Positions 8,935 through 17,081 of a DNA stretch of 64,000 nucleotides are shown piece after piece (position 1 is the first letter of the stretch; each line of letters starts with the position of its first letter). Source of the stretch: JBCDJG01 sp038748065 (GTDB lineage Bacteria; Pseudomonadota; Gammaproteobacteria; Pseudomonadales; Halieaceae). The position numbers were made by a program, and so were the translations under genes. Location of the stretch: positions 1 to 64,000 of the forward strand of contig JBCDJG010000019.1 in assembly GCA_038748065.1 (NCBI GenBank). Direction: 5' to 3'. Under the pieces are notes generated by a model. That model saw only the letters and a list, made by a program, of their open reading frames with translations. It made no database searches and was not told the DNA's origin.

Positions 8935-8961
8935 GGAGTCGGCGCAGGGAGAAGGGCATCG

Positions 8962-9864
8962 ATGCGACACCTTAACTACAACCATCTGCAGTACTTCTGG
9001 AGCGTAGCCAATGAGGGCAGCATCGTTGCAGCGTCGGAGGTCTTACACCTGACCCCGCAGACCATTTCCGGGCAGCTCAAGTTATTGGAGGAGTCGGTGG
9101 GCTCACCCCTGTTTCAGCGGGTGGGGAGGGGCCTGGTTCTGACGGACACGGGTCGAGTGGTCAAACGCTATGCAGACGAGATTTTCGCCCTGGGCGGAGA
9201 GCTGGCCCAGGTCGTGCGAGGCGGTGAGTCTTCGCTGCAGGTCTTACATGTGGGAATCCTCGACTCGATACCAAAACTTATTGCCTACCGCATACTGCAG
9301 CCGGCCTTTGCCGCGCAAGAAAGTATTCGCCTGGTTTGCACGGAAGGCGCATTTGAAGACTTGCTGGCTGATCTGGCCGTTCATCGGCTGGATCTGGTGA
9401 TTTCCGATCGACCTATTCCTGCAGGGGCGAGGGTCAAGGCCTTCACGCATCCCCTCGGCAAAAGTCAGATAGCCATCTTTGCCAAGCCCGCGGCATTGCG
9501 GCGTTACCGCAACCGCTTCCCGGAATCGATGGATGGTGCTCCGATACTGATGCCGACCCACGGGGCTGGTTTGCGCAGGGAACTTGAAGATTGGCTGGAT
9601 CGCTCCGGCATCGAGCCGCGCTGCATCGCCGAGTTTGATGACAGCGCCCTGCTCAAGGTGTTCGGGGCTGCAGGTGCTGGCCTGTTCCCGGCGCCCGCAG
9701 CTATCGCCTCGGAGATAGAGCGTACTTACGGCGCGCGCGTAGTGGGTGTGATCGAAGAGGTGGAGGAGAGCTACCTGGCGATCTCTCCGGAGCGGCGCGT
9801 GAAGCACCCGGTCGTGATGAGCCTGATTGAGCGTGCCCGTGACCAAATATTCGTCGATGAATGA
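8962..9864 (+). CDS. NhaR-like LysR-family transcriptional regulator
   Basis: A 300-residue protein. The N-terminus NYNHLQYFWSVANEGS followed by LTPQTISGQLKLLEE and FQRVGRGL is the characteristic NhaR version of the LysR winged helix-turn-helix; the remainder is a LysR substrate-binding domain. In Escherichia coli NhaR responds to sodium and activates the antiporter gene nhaA. Here no antiporter is adjacent, so its target may be remote or different. Upstream palindromes suggest autoregulation. Confidence 0.85.
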   Translation: MRHLNYNHLQYFWSVANEGSIVAASEVLHLTPQTISGQLKLLEESVGSPLFQRVGRGLVLTDTGRVVKRYADEIFALGGELAQVVRGGESSLQVLHVGILDSIPKLIAYRILQPAFAAQESIRLVCTEGAFEDLLADLAVHRLDLVISDRPIPAGARVKAFTHPLGKSQIAIFAKPAALRRYRNRFPESMDGAPILMPTHGAGLRRELEDWLDRSGIEPRCIAEFDDSALLKVFGAAGAGLFPAPAAIASEIERTYGARVVGVIEEVEESYLAISPERRVKHPVVMSLIERARDQIFVDE

Positions 9865-9960
9865 CATCGGGAATTTCGAATACCCACAAAGAATTTATCG
9901 GTTTGTCAGTTTTTGCGAGTGTCCCCAAACTGGGTGGTAAAGCATTAGGAGGACGTTTCA

Positions 9961-10626
9961 ATGAACCTGGACAAGATCGTTAAAAACCTCGCCGGCAGTG
10001 GCGTGCTTGGCGGCTTCGCCGGCGGCGCAGTAAGTGGCGCGCTGATGAGCAACAAAAAGACACGTAAGGTTGCGGGCACCGCGCTCAAGGTGGGCGGTCT
10101 GGCGGCGCTTGGCGGGCTGGCGTGGAAGGCCTATCAAGGCTATCAGGCGGAGCAGCAAAACGGCGCACGTACCCCCACAAACCAAACGCCCGTGGATGAG
10201 TCTGTCTGGCGCGGCCTGACACCTGAGGGCTTCGACCTCGACCCGAGCGAATCCCAGCCAGATTCGCGGGCCCTGCTGATGGTGCAGGCGATGATCGCCG
10301 CAGCTTACGCCGATGGCCACATGGATACCGGCGAACGTGAGCGCATCTTGCAACAGGTGGATGCGATGCAACTCGACCGGGAGGAAAAGGCGCTGGCTTT
10401 TGATGCGCTGAGCGATCCGCTATCGCTTAAGGATTTGTGTGCTCGAGTTGACTGCCCGGAGGTCGCGGCCGAGGTTTACCTCGCCTCGCTGATGGCGATG
10501 GATCGTGAGCGTCTGGGCGCGGACATCTACCTGGAAGCCCTATCCTTCCGACTTGGCCTGCCGCAGCCTCTGGTTGACCAACTGCATGCCAGCCTGCCGG
10601 TTCCTGAGCAGTCGGCCGTCGCCTGA
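9961..10626 (+). CDS. DUF533 (YebE-like) inner-membrane-associated protein
   Basis: A 221-residue protein with AGGAGG 7 bases before the ATG. A glycine-rich amphipathic N-terminal part (residues 10-50, GVLGGFAGGAVSGAL) is followed by a TerB-like helical domain with a conserved acidic stretch AAYADGHMDTGER, where TerB-type proteins bind metal. This is the DUF533/YebE arrangement; its exact role is unknown, possibly in envelope stress. A hairpin terminator follows at 10632-10670. Confidence 0.85.
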   Translation: MNLDKIVKNLAGSGVLGGFAGGAVSGALMSNKKTRKVAGTALKVGGLAALGGLAWKAYQGYQAEQQNGARTPTNQTPVDESVWRGLTPEGFDLDPSESQPDSRALLMVQAMIAAAYADGHMDTGERERILQQVDAMQLDREEKALAFDALSDPLSLKDLCARVDCPEVAAEVYLASLMAMDRERLGADIYLEALSFRLGLPQPLVDQLHASLPVPEQSAVA

Positions 10627-10631
10627 CTAAC

Positions 10632-10670
10632 AGCCGAGCGCTTCCAGAAAACGACAGGATTCGCTCGGCT
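10632..10670 (+). terminator. Hairpin terminator after the DUF533 gene
   Basis: AGCCGAGCG (10632-10640) and CGCTCGGCT (10662-10670) form a perfect 9-bp stem starting 6 bases after the stop codon; the loop is 21 bases and the following sequence is T/A-rich but has no long T-run. Confidence 0.55.
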
Positions 10671-10783
10671 TAGTTAAACTAGCCAGCGCGTGTCTTGCGC
10701 AGCACGTGGGTGTGTCTCAAGCCCTCGTTTTTTAGCGAACGCACAGGCGTTCGGCTTCGTTTGCTCTGCTACACTGGCATTCG

Positions 10784-11233
10784 ATGAGCAATACAGCGGG
10801 CCCTTCTTCATTTGCCAGCGCCACCGCATCGCTGCCGGCGGTCGCGGAGCCGTTTGTGCAGCTTTACCGCGCCTTCTGGACGCTGGAGTCCATCCCGGCA
10901 TCAACGCTAGAGCTGTGCCGACTCCGACAGGCGCAACTGCATGGCAGTGAAGTGGCCTGGCAGCATAGGGAAGTTGAGCTGCCAAGTCTCCAGCGCGAGG
11001 AACTGCGCCACTGGCCACAGAGCAATCACTTCAGCGATGCTGAGCGAGCCTGTCTGTCGCTCGCTGAGGTGCACGCCATGGATGCTCAGGCCATCAGTGA
11101 CGCGCAGGCGAATGCGGTAAAAGCACATTACGGCGAGGTCGGGCTGGTAGCGCTGGTGCAGGCACTCGGGGTATTCGATACCATTGTGCGCCTGGGCCTG
11201 ATCTGGGCTGTTTCGTCGGGGGAAGTAGCCTAG
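10784..11233 (+). CDS. AhpD-like/carboxymuconolactone decarboxylase-like protein without CxxC
   Basis: A 149-residue all-helical protein resembling the AhpD/CMD fold (ASTLELCRLRQAQLHGSE, then LSLAEVHAMD and a helical C-terminus). The position where active members carry the redox pair has only one cysteine, followed by RLRQAQL, so peroxidase-type thiol chemistry is unlikely. The next gene, 2 bases later, is a second member that does have CxxC, so the two may work as a heteromer. Weak upstream ribosome site. Confidence 0.65.
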   Translation: MSNTAGPSSFASATASLPAVAEPFVQLYRAFWTLESIPASTLELCRLRQAQLHGSEVAWQHREVELPSLQREELRHWPQSNHFSDAERACLSLAEVHAMDAQAISDAQANAVKAHYGEVGLVALVQALGVFDTIVRLGLIWAVSSGEVA

Positions 11234-11235
11234 CG

Positions 11236-11751
11236 ATGGCTAAGGCGGCGCGTGTCAGCCCGCCCGATTCGTCTACGGGCAATCTCATCCGCGATTCCGC
11301 TATGGGGTTGGTGGCAGAGACGATTGACCACTACGTAGCCCTCACTCTGGCCATCTGGGACAAGGGCCCGCTGGGCGCAGCAGACATCGAATTGGCCCGG
11401 TTGCGCAGCGCACACCATGTTGGTTGCGTGGTGTGCAAAGCGGTTCGTTATGATGTTGCTGTAGCAGATGGTTTGGATGAGCGGCAGGCAAGTCGCATAG
11501 GTGACGATATATCGGCCGGTGATTTTTCACCTCGTCAGCAGCTGATACTGCAGTTCGTCGATCTGTACTTGCATAGCCCGGGCCTGCCCGAGAAATCTAT
11601 GCAACGGGCATTAGATGCCGAGTTCAGCAGCGAGGAACAGGCGCATCTGGCGCTCGCTTTGGCCTACTTCAACTCGTCGTCACGCTGCGCGGTGGCGCTG
11701 GGCGGTATGCCTGATAGCCTGCCGCGATTTGAGATGCCGGTACCGCGTTAG
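11236..11751 (+). CDS. AhpD-like alkylhydroperoxidase-type protein
   Basis: A 171-residue carboxymuconolactone decarboxylase-like protein. The motif LARLRSAHHVGCVVCKAVRYD carries the CVVC redox pair with preceding histidines, as in AhpD-type peroxidase-related proteins, which reduce peroxides through a cysteine pair. It starts 2 bases after the stop of a shorter relative lacking this pair. It is followed by a SnoaL-like and a GNAT-like gene, all on one strand with short gaps, so a four-gene operon (10784-13441) is likely. Confidence 0.78.
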   Translation: MAKAARVSPPDSSTGNLIRDSAMGLVAETIDHYVALTLAIWDKGPLGAADIELARLRSAHHVGCVVCKAVRYDVAVADGLDERQASRIGDDISAGDFSPRQQLILQFVDLYLHSPGLPEKSMQRALDAEFSSEEQAHLALALAYFNSSSRCAVALGGMPDSLPRFEMPVPR

Positions 11752-11800
11752 GAAATACCCATGCCCGATGGGCCCAACCACAGTAAAACCAGGATCGATC

Positions 11801-12382
11801 ATGGGCGATGCAAAACTCCAGGAGTTGCTCGATAAACAGGCGATCGCAGAGGTCGTAACGACCTACGCCCGGGCGATTGACCGGCTTGACGAAGCACTAC
11901 TACGCAGTGTCTTCCACCCGGGCTCTCGGCATTCCCATGGCTTTGTCGGGCCGAGTTCGGATCCGTCCCTTCCATCGACGCCCGAGCAGCCTGGCGATTT
12001 TGTTGCGTTTGCGTTTGGCGCCTTGCGGACCCATACGCGAACGCATCACCAGCTTGGCAATATCATGGTCGAGCTGGATGGCATTGCGGCCTACGTTGAG
12101 ACTTATTTCACGGCTTACCACCGCATGCGCGCACAGGGCGACCCGCTCGCCGCGCCTGCCGCTGCGGAAACAGAAATGGATTTCTGGGTGGGTGGACGCT
12201 ATCTCGATCGATTTGAAAAGCGGGACGGTCACTGGAAGATCACCCATCGAACGGGGCTGACCGATTGGATGCGAACCGAGCCGCCGCGTTCGCAGGGCTA
12301 TGAGGACCTGCCCCCTGAACTATTGGGTTGCCGTAGTGAGGACGACCTGGTCTACCGTCGTCGAGAACAGTTTGAGGTGTGA
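11801..12382 (+). CDS. SnoaL-like (NTF2 fold) protein
   Basis: A 193-residue protein. The start at 11801 is chosen because of AGGA 6 bases upstream and because LQELLDKQAIAEVVTTYARAID is the usual N-terminal helix of SnoaL_4-type proteins; the open frame upstream overlaps the AhpD-like gene. The cone-shaped NTF2 fold serves hydratases, dehydratases and isomerases; the FEKRDGHWKITHRTG end is typical. No catalytic residue set can be assigned with confidence. Confidence 0.8.
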   Translation: MGDAKLQELLDKQAIAEVVTTYARAIDRLDEALLRSVFHPGSRHSHGFVGPSSDPSLPSTPEQPGDFVAFAFGALRTHTRTHHQLGNIMVELDGIAAYVETYFTAYHRMRAQGDPLAAPAAAETEMDFWVGGRYLDRFEKRDGHWKITHRTGLTDWMRTEPPRSQGYEDLPPELLGCRSEDDLVYRRREQFEV

Positions 12383-12388
12383 CAATCT

Positions 12389-13441
12389 ATGAGTGACGAA
12401 AACGTACGACTGGAAAGAGTTGAGCAGGCGCTGTCATCAGAGATGACTGCAAAAGTCATGGCGCTATGGCAGCAGGAAAACGCGATTATCGAGAATACAG
12501 ATGAGCGCCTGACGGAAATACGCGCTCTGGCCTGGAATGGAGAGAACCTCGTAGGCGTGGCATCCATCGGTGTTATGGAGCACAAAGGCATCAGAAAACC
12601 ACTGTTTATTCTGCGCGCCCTGGTCAGCTCTCGCGTGCGTCAACAGGGGCCTGCCTATTTGCTCTATCGGTCCGTGGTTGAGTGGGTGGAGGAGCGCTTC
12701 GATGACGGCACCGATACTCGCGCGATTGGTGTGTACGTGGAAGTAGAAGCGGTGCACATGCCCGAGTATGGCGACATACCCTGCACTTTCTCTCACACTC
12801 ATTCTCAGCAGAATCGGCCGGTCGCGTTCAACCTGGTTAACATAACGGATCAGGGTTTCCCCCAATTCATCTATTTCTTCGAAAATGCGTCCCTGTTCGA
12901 TGAAGGTCCGATCCCGCCCGAGACGGTTGAGCGTGGCGAGTTGCTAGCCGGTGCGACAGTCGATTTCTGCTGGAAAAAACTGACCTCTGCCGACCAGCAG
13001 CAGATCATCGGCCTTTGGCTGTCTCACGGGATGTTCACGACGAAGGAAGCTTGTATGGAGCGCCTGCCTCAGGTGGCAGCAACTGCTCGCGAAGAGGGCA
13101 CCGTCGTTGCCGTGGCTAGCATCTTCAGAGCGGAGCATCCCATTTCCAAGGTGAACCTGATCGGTATCAGGGCTTTTTCCAGCCCGGATGCCCGTGGCTC
13201 GTTTTATGCAACCAAGCTGTTTCATTGCGTGTTCGATGAATTGAACCGCACCTACAAGGACGACCCCGAGCTACAGCACTACCATGGGATGGGCATGGCG
13301 GTGCAGAATGACCGGCTAAGCAAGAGTGTTGTTCGCCCTCGTGGGAAAAGTGGACAAACCTGTCTGGCGGGCTATGCCAAAGACCGACAGTTTCGCGTGC
13401 GCTATTTTGATGATGCCTTCGTTAAGATGAGCAATACATAA
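12389..13441 (+). CDS. Unrecognised protein with two GNAT-like halves
   Basis: A 350-residue protein that I cannot place in a named family. It appears to be an internal duplication. Half one (about residues 10-175) and half two (about 185-345) share the order: helix ending in xLW, ERL-x-E/Q, then LVGVASIGV/VVAVASIF, a lysine-containing strand with L/IRALVSS or IRAFSS, then RxQGPAYLLYRSV or ARGSFYATKLFHCV, and a charged C-terminal part. The hydrophobic strand followed by R-x-x-G/RG-x-x is reminiscent of the acetyl-CoA loop of N-acetyltransferases. It starts 6 bases after the SnoaL-like gene, so the two are probably co-transcribed. Confidence 0.6.
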   Translation: MSDENVRLERVEQALSSEMTAKVMALWQQENAIIENTDERLTEIRALAWNGENLVGVASIGVMEHKGIRKPLFILRALVSSRVRQQGPAYLLYRSVVEWVEERFDDGTDTRAIGVYVEVEAVHMPEYGDIPCTFSHTHSQQNRPVAFNLVNITDQGFPQFIYFFENASLFDEGPIPPETVERGELLAGATVDFCWKKLTSADQQQIIGLWLSHGMFTTKEACMERLPQVAATAREEGTVVAVASIFRAEHPISKVNLIGIRAFSSPDARGSFYATKLFHCVFDELNRTYKDDPELQHYHGMGMAVQNDRLSKSVVRPRGKSGQTCLAGYAKDRQFRVRYFDDAFVKMSNT

Positions 13442-13487
13442 GCACGCGTTCGGTCCGACTCAATTGAGGAGGATGGTTGCTAGAAGT

Positions 13488-14525
13488 TTAAACCCCGGAG
13501 CGCCCCACATTGCGCAACCATCGCTTGTAGGTCAGGTGTAAGGCTGGCGCTGCGGGTTTCTTAAGAGCCTCATTAGGCTGCCCCTCTGTAATCGCAAAGT
13601 CACTGCCAAGCACGGTTGATGGCGAAACGCCGAACAGCCGCCTGAAGCGGCGACGAAAGTCGGCGGGATCCAGGTAACCCCACCCCGCCGCGATATAGCC
13701 AACGGTGGTGCGGCTGGGGTCCGCCGACTTGAGCTCTGCTAAGCAGCGATCAAGTCGCTGGCGATCGATATAGCGATCGACGCCGCCGTGTGGCTTGAAC
13801 AGGCGGAACACGGTAGCGCGGGATACGCCGAAACGATCACTCAACGCGCCCACCCCGATATCACCGCGTAGCTGCTGCTGAAGAAATTGCTCCATGGTAT
13901 CCAGGGTCGGCTTGTGGGTGGCAATCGCGTGCTCGCCAGGTGTGATGAGTGCATCGAGGAAGCTCAGAAAACCCTCACTCAGCGATTCAGCCGTGGCGAT
14001 ATCAACTCGCTCCAGCTCCTCGAACAGCAGTGACCAGAGCTCCCAAAGCAGGCGGCCGGGCGCTTCGGATCTGGACCATGACATGATGGGGTTGTGCAGG
14101 TTGAACATCGAGCTGGCGCTCAACAGGCGGCGGGGAATGGCGATCGATCTGATATGCATATCCTCGACGAGCGACTCGAAGGGATAGGCCCAGTCCCGCA
14201 GGTAGATGTGGTCCGGGAGCAATCGCATGATGCCGTGCTGCATTACGAGGAGCTCCTCTCCAAAATACTGAGCCTGAAGAACCAGCGGCTCCTCGCCGCC
14301 GCCAGCGAGGTGGCGCTGATCGCGGATAAACCGGGTTGCGCTGCAGGTCAGGTCCGTGAAGACGAGATCGTTGAGTTGAAACCGAAGGGCATCTGCTGCG
14401 AAATCGGGCTCATCGTGCAGTAAACGTGGTTCGTAAATCGCAGAGGTGACGTCGTGCAGCGCAGCGAGCCTCTTGGCTTGGGGCAGCGCTTCGGAGCGGA
14501 AGCGCGCGGTATGGACTGACGCCAT
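13488..14525 (-). CDS. AraC-family transcriptional regulator
   Basis: A 345-residue protein. The C-terminal ~100 residues contain the two helix-turn-helix units of AraC proteins: GVGALSDRFGVSRATVFRLF, and GYIAAGWGYLDPADFRRRFR followed by FGVSPS. The N-terminal two thirds would hold the sensing domain, with no ligand motif that I recognise. It is divergent from an IPTL-CTERM protein gene, and the 122-base region between them carries two copies of a 17-bp palindromic repeat, the best candidate for its binding site. Confidence 0.88.
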   Translation of the reverse strand: MASVHTARFRSEALPQAKRLAALHDVTSAIYEPRLLHDEPDFAADALRFQLNDLVFTDLTCSATRFIRDQRHLAGGGEEPLVLQAQYFGEELLVMQHGIMRLLPDHIYLRDWAYPFESLVEDMHIRSIAIPRRLLSASSMFNLHNPIMSWSRSEAPGRLLWELWSLLFEELERVDIATAESLSEGFLSFLDALITPGEHAIATHKPTLDTMEQFLQQQLRGDIGVGALSDRFGVSRATVFRLFKPHGGVDRYIDRQRLDRCLAELKSADPSRTTVGYIAAGWGYLDPADFRRRFRRLFGVSPSTVLGSDFAITEGQPNEALKKPAAPALHLTYKRWLRNVGRSGV

Positions 14526-14547
14526 GACGTTTCGCTATCACTCTGGG

Positions 14548-14587
14548 TTGAGACTGTCAGTCTAGCCAGATTGAGACTGATGGTCTA
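14548..14587. promoter_or_regulatory. Two 17-bp palindromic direct repeats, likely AraC-type operator
   Basis: TTGAGACTGTCAGTCTA (14548-14564) and TTGAGACTGATGGTCTA (14571-14587) match at 14 of 17 positions and are 23 bases apart start to start, about two helical turns. Each is also an inverted repeat around AGAC/GTCT. They lie 23 bases before the AraC gene start and 61 before the divergent secreted-protein gene. Confidence 0.6.
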
Positions 14588-14647
14588 ACTCTGCCGGCTT
14601 TACGCCTGCTAGCGTCACAGTTCTGTAACAACCGAAAAGGCCTAACA

Positions 14648-15364
14648 ATGGCAAATCGCCTGGCTGCTGCTTTTGTAGCTGCCCTGATATCTATTGGTCC
14701 CGCGATAGCGAATGCGCTGACCATCACACTGTCCGGAGTCGCGGGTGAGGGGACAACCACTGCGAGCTTCTCAGGCTCCACGACAGCCTCTGAAAGTCGC
14801 CAGATTCGCGACCCTAGCGCGTCAGACTACGATGGGGGTGACTCTTTCGAGCCCGGGTTTATTGGAGGCGTAGGGGACGAGGACTGGCTAATCGATGCGT
14901 CTCTGTCCGGGCTGGTCGTAGCGCTCACCGGTGATGCTACGGTAAGCTTTGGAGGAAGCACCTACCCGCTTGTGAGCCTGTTTCTGGACGATGATACGGG
15001 AGAGAATGGTGGTACCGCCAGCGATGACTTTGGTTTTCGCGTCTCGACACCACAGGCCTATACGGCGGGACAGGTGCTCACGTTTGCCGGCTCCGGACAA
15101 TTCGCAATAGACATCTCATCCTTCGCGCCCGGCACTTACGATTCTCTGGATACGAATACCGACGTAAACCTGACCTCGTCGTTCTTCAGTGATGACGAGG
15201 TTGTGACATTGATCATAGAGAGCACAGCGGGCACCAATGTCGGGGGCGCGGCAGCCCAAGGCATTCCAACGCTGACTGGTTCTGCACTCGCTATTCTGAT
15301 TCTTTCGGTGATGGTGCTGGGAGGGTGGCGATCTCGCCCCAGCCGACGGCTCTTCGAATCCTGA
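14648..15364 (+). CDS. Secreted protein with IPTL-CTERM-like sorting signal
   Basis: A 238-residue protein with an N-terminal signal peptide (residues 1-23, ending near ANALT), a Gly/Ser/Thr/Asp-rich body, and a tripartite C-terminus: IPTLTGSA, a hydrophobic helix ILILSVMVLGG, then basic WRSRPSRR. That tail is the IPTL-CTERM/PEP-CTERM type signal processed by exosortase systems in Gram-negative bacteria. No exosortase gene is in the window. The body has no domain that I recognise. Its stop codon directly abuts that of the convergent P450 gene. Confidence 0.72.
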   Translation: MANRLAAAFVAALISIGPAIANALTITLSGVAGEGTTTASFSGSTTASESRQIRDPSASDYDGGDSFEPGFIGGVGDEDWLIDASLSGLVVALTGDATVSFGGSTYPLVSLFLDDDTGENGGTASDDFGFRVSTPQAYTAGQVLTFAGSGQFAIDISSFAPGTYDSLDTNTDVNLTSSFFSDDEVVTLIIESTAGTNVGGAAAQGIPTLTGSALAILILSVMVLGGWRSRPSRRLFES

Positions 15365-16558
15365 CTATCCCAGCAAACGCACCGGCATCTGCTTGAGCCC
15401 ATGGATACTGTTCGAGCGGATGAAGGCCGGATCACCGGTTTGTTCAACGCCGGAGAAGGCCTTGAAAAACTCTTCGAAGAAGATGCGCGCTTCCAGCCGT
15501 GCCAGGTTGGCCCCCAGGCACAGGTGAATACCGTGGCCGAAGGCCAGGTGCGGGTTGGGGTCGCGGGTAATGTCGAAGTTCATCGGGTTGTCGAAGACGG
15601 CTTCATCGAAGTTCGCTGAGCTGTACAGCATTACCACCCGATCGTTTTCCTTAATTGCCTGACCGGCGATTTCCGTGTCGCGCGTCGCCGTGCGGCGGAA
15701 GTAGTGCAGCGGGCAGGTCCAGCGCAACATTTCTTCAACAGCCAGTGGAATACGCGAAGGATCTTCCGCCAGCTGTCGATAGAGATCGGGCTGCTGCAAC
15801 AGCTGATACATGCCAGAGCTGATCAGTCCGCGTGTGGTTTCATTGCCGGCGGTGGTGATCTGCAGGAAGAGTGAAGCGAACTCCATCTCGTTCACCAGGT
15901 GACCATCAACTTCCTGGTTGATCAGCAGTGAGATCAAGTCGTCGCCACCGGCGTCCTTACGCTCGGCTGCTAGCTGGTAGCCATAAGCCCCCATTTCCAC
16001 TGAGGCATTCGCAACCTCTTCCTCGGTGCCACCGAGGTCGGGGTCCGAGCCCGAGGTCTGCATATCAGACCAGCGACGCACCTGGTGCCACATGTCCTCG
16101 GGTATTTCCAGCAGTGAGCAGATCACCGCGGTGGGAAGATCGCCGGCGATGTCCTCCACGAAATTGATATCTGCGCCGCGGGTAGCGCTGGCCATCACGC
16201 CCTTGGCAATATCCCGGATGCGTGGCTCCAGTTCGGCAAGCTTGCGTGACGTGAAGCGGGTGATAACTGCGCGTCGGATCGGGCCGTGGTTCGGTGGATC
16301 CATGCCCAGCAGCATGCCCTGGGTCATGGCCAGCGTATCCGGATCCATATCATCGACCATCACGAAACCGCGCTGGGCGGAATAGGTTTTGAAATCTCGC
16401 GATACTTCCACCACGTCTGCGTGCTTACTGATCACCCAGTAGCCGTGGCCCTCTGGATGATCGTGCCAGTACACTGGGGAATGCTCACGCAGCCAGGCAA
16501 ACTGCTCGTGGGGGATCCCGTTGGTATAGTTATCGGGGTCGTAGACGTCGATCTGCAA
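15365..16558 (-). CDS. Cytochrome P450
   Basis: A 397-residue soluble bacterial P450. The heme motif FGHGIHLCLG ends with Cys347 as thiolate ligand (340-349). The I-helix AGNETT (237-242) supplies oxygen activation, and the K-helix EMLR (276-279) is the ExxR motif. It hydroxylates an unknown substrate, needing a ferredoxin and reductase not found here. It sits at the end of a minus-strand group with a cupin and an alpha-methylacyl-CoA racemase, next to a TetR regulator. Known CYP125/CYP142 and CYP153 members act on sterol side chains or alkanes; which subfamily this is cannot be decided by eye. Confidence 0.95.
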   Translation of the reverse strand: MQIDVYDPDNYTNGIPHEQFAWLREHSPVYWHDHPEGHGYWVISKHADVVEVSRDFKTYSAQRGFVMVDDMDPDTLAMTQGMLLGMDPPNHGPIRRAVITRFTSRKLAELEPRIRDIAKGVMASATRGADINFVEDIAGDLPTAVICSLLEIPEDMWHQVRRWSDMQTSGSDPDLGGTEEEVANASVEMGAYGYQLAAERKDAGGDDLISLLINQEVDGHLVNEMEFASLFLQITTAGNETTRGLISSGMYQLLQQPDLYRQLAEDPSRIPLAVEEMLRWTCPLHYFRRTATRDTEIAGQAIKENDRVVMLYSSANFDEAVFDNPMNFDITRDPNPHLAFGHGIHLCLGANLARLEARIFFEEFFKAFSGVEQTGDPAFIRSNSIHGLKQMPVRLLG

Positions 16559-16580
16559 GAGCTTTCTCCCTGTCTGTCAG

Positions 16581-16610
16581 CGGTTGCCAGCTATTGCCAG
16601 CAAATGCCAG
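16581..16610. repeat. Three copies of a 10-bp direct repeat
   Basis: CGGTTGCCAG, CTATTGCCAG and CAAATGCCAG stand head to tail between the cupin stop and the P450 start, sharing TGCCAG at an exact 10-base period, about one helical turn. It may be a regulator site for the P450 gene or a simple duplication. Confidence 0.5.
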
Positions 16611-16613
16611 CGA

Positions 16614-17060
16614 CTATTCAATCAGCACCGGCGGTTTGCCATGGCCGGCCGCCTCACACATCGCCAGATAGAACTCCAGTGTCATCGCGCCATCGACTGC
16701 CGATGTGATATTGCCCTCGGCGTCCAGGTTCAGGTTGCTGCCGTACATTTGGAACCAAACCCGGGTATTGTCCTGAATGCACTTGAGCGTGTGGACGGAG
16801 CCTGCGGGCTCATAAAGGAAAGAACCGGCCCGGTTTACGTAGTCGTATTCCTTGTACTTCCATGCGCCCGAAGTGGTGTAGCCGTAAACGGGCCCCGTAT
16901 GTTTGTGTGGCTCAACTTCGTAACCTTCCTGGAAGATGTTTTCGATGATCCACAGACCTTCGCCGTGCTTTACCTGCAAAACACGCAGCAGGCTGCCGTC
17001 ACCGATATCGACAAAGGGAATGTCGTCTACACCTAGATGCTGTGCCAAAGGTTCGCTCAT
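16614..17060 (-). CDS. Cupin protein, DAD-like
   Basis: A 148-residue single cupin resembling 2,4-prime-dihydroxyacetophenone dioxygenase-type and ChrR-like cupins. Visible are VEPHKHTGPVYGYTTSG (two metal-binding His near residue 53-55), then AGSFLYEPAGSVHTL with a third His. Such cupins bind iron or another metal and either cleave C-C bonds or act as anti-sigma-type domains; here a catabolic oxygenase is the simpler reading because the gene lies between a P450 and a racemase gene on the same strand. Confidence 0.8.
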   Translation of the reverse strand: MSEPLAQHLGVDDIPFVDIGDGSLLRVLQVKHGEGLWIIENIFQEGYEVEPHKHTGPVYGYTTSGAWKYKEYDYVNRAGSFLYEPAGSVHTLKCIQDNTRVWFQMYGSNLNLDAEGNITSAVDGAMTLEFYLAMCEAAGHGKPPVLIE

Positions 17061-17081
17061 GAGGTTTCTCCATGCTCTGTT

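Larger units (their letters stand above)
8659..8961. other. 303-bp gene-free stretch with several inverted repeats
   Basis: No credible gene. It holds a small hairpin (8679-8684 with 8693-8698), a 12-bp stem with one mismatch around a G7-containing loop (8717-8757), a spaced inverted repeat (8851-8860 with 8891-8900) and a short palindrome (8912-8934) just before the NhaR-like gene. The first two could end transcription of the upstream operon; the last two look like regulator sites. Confidence 0.6.
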
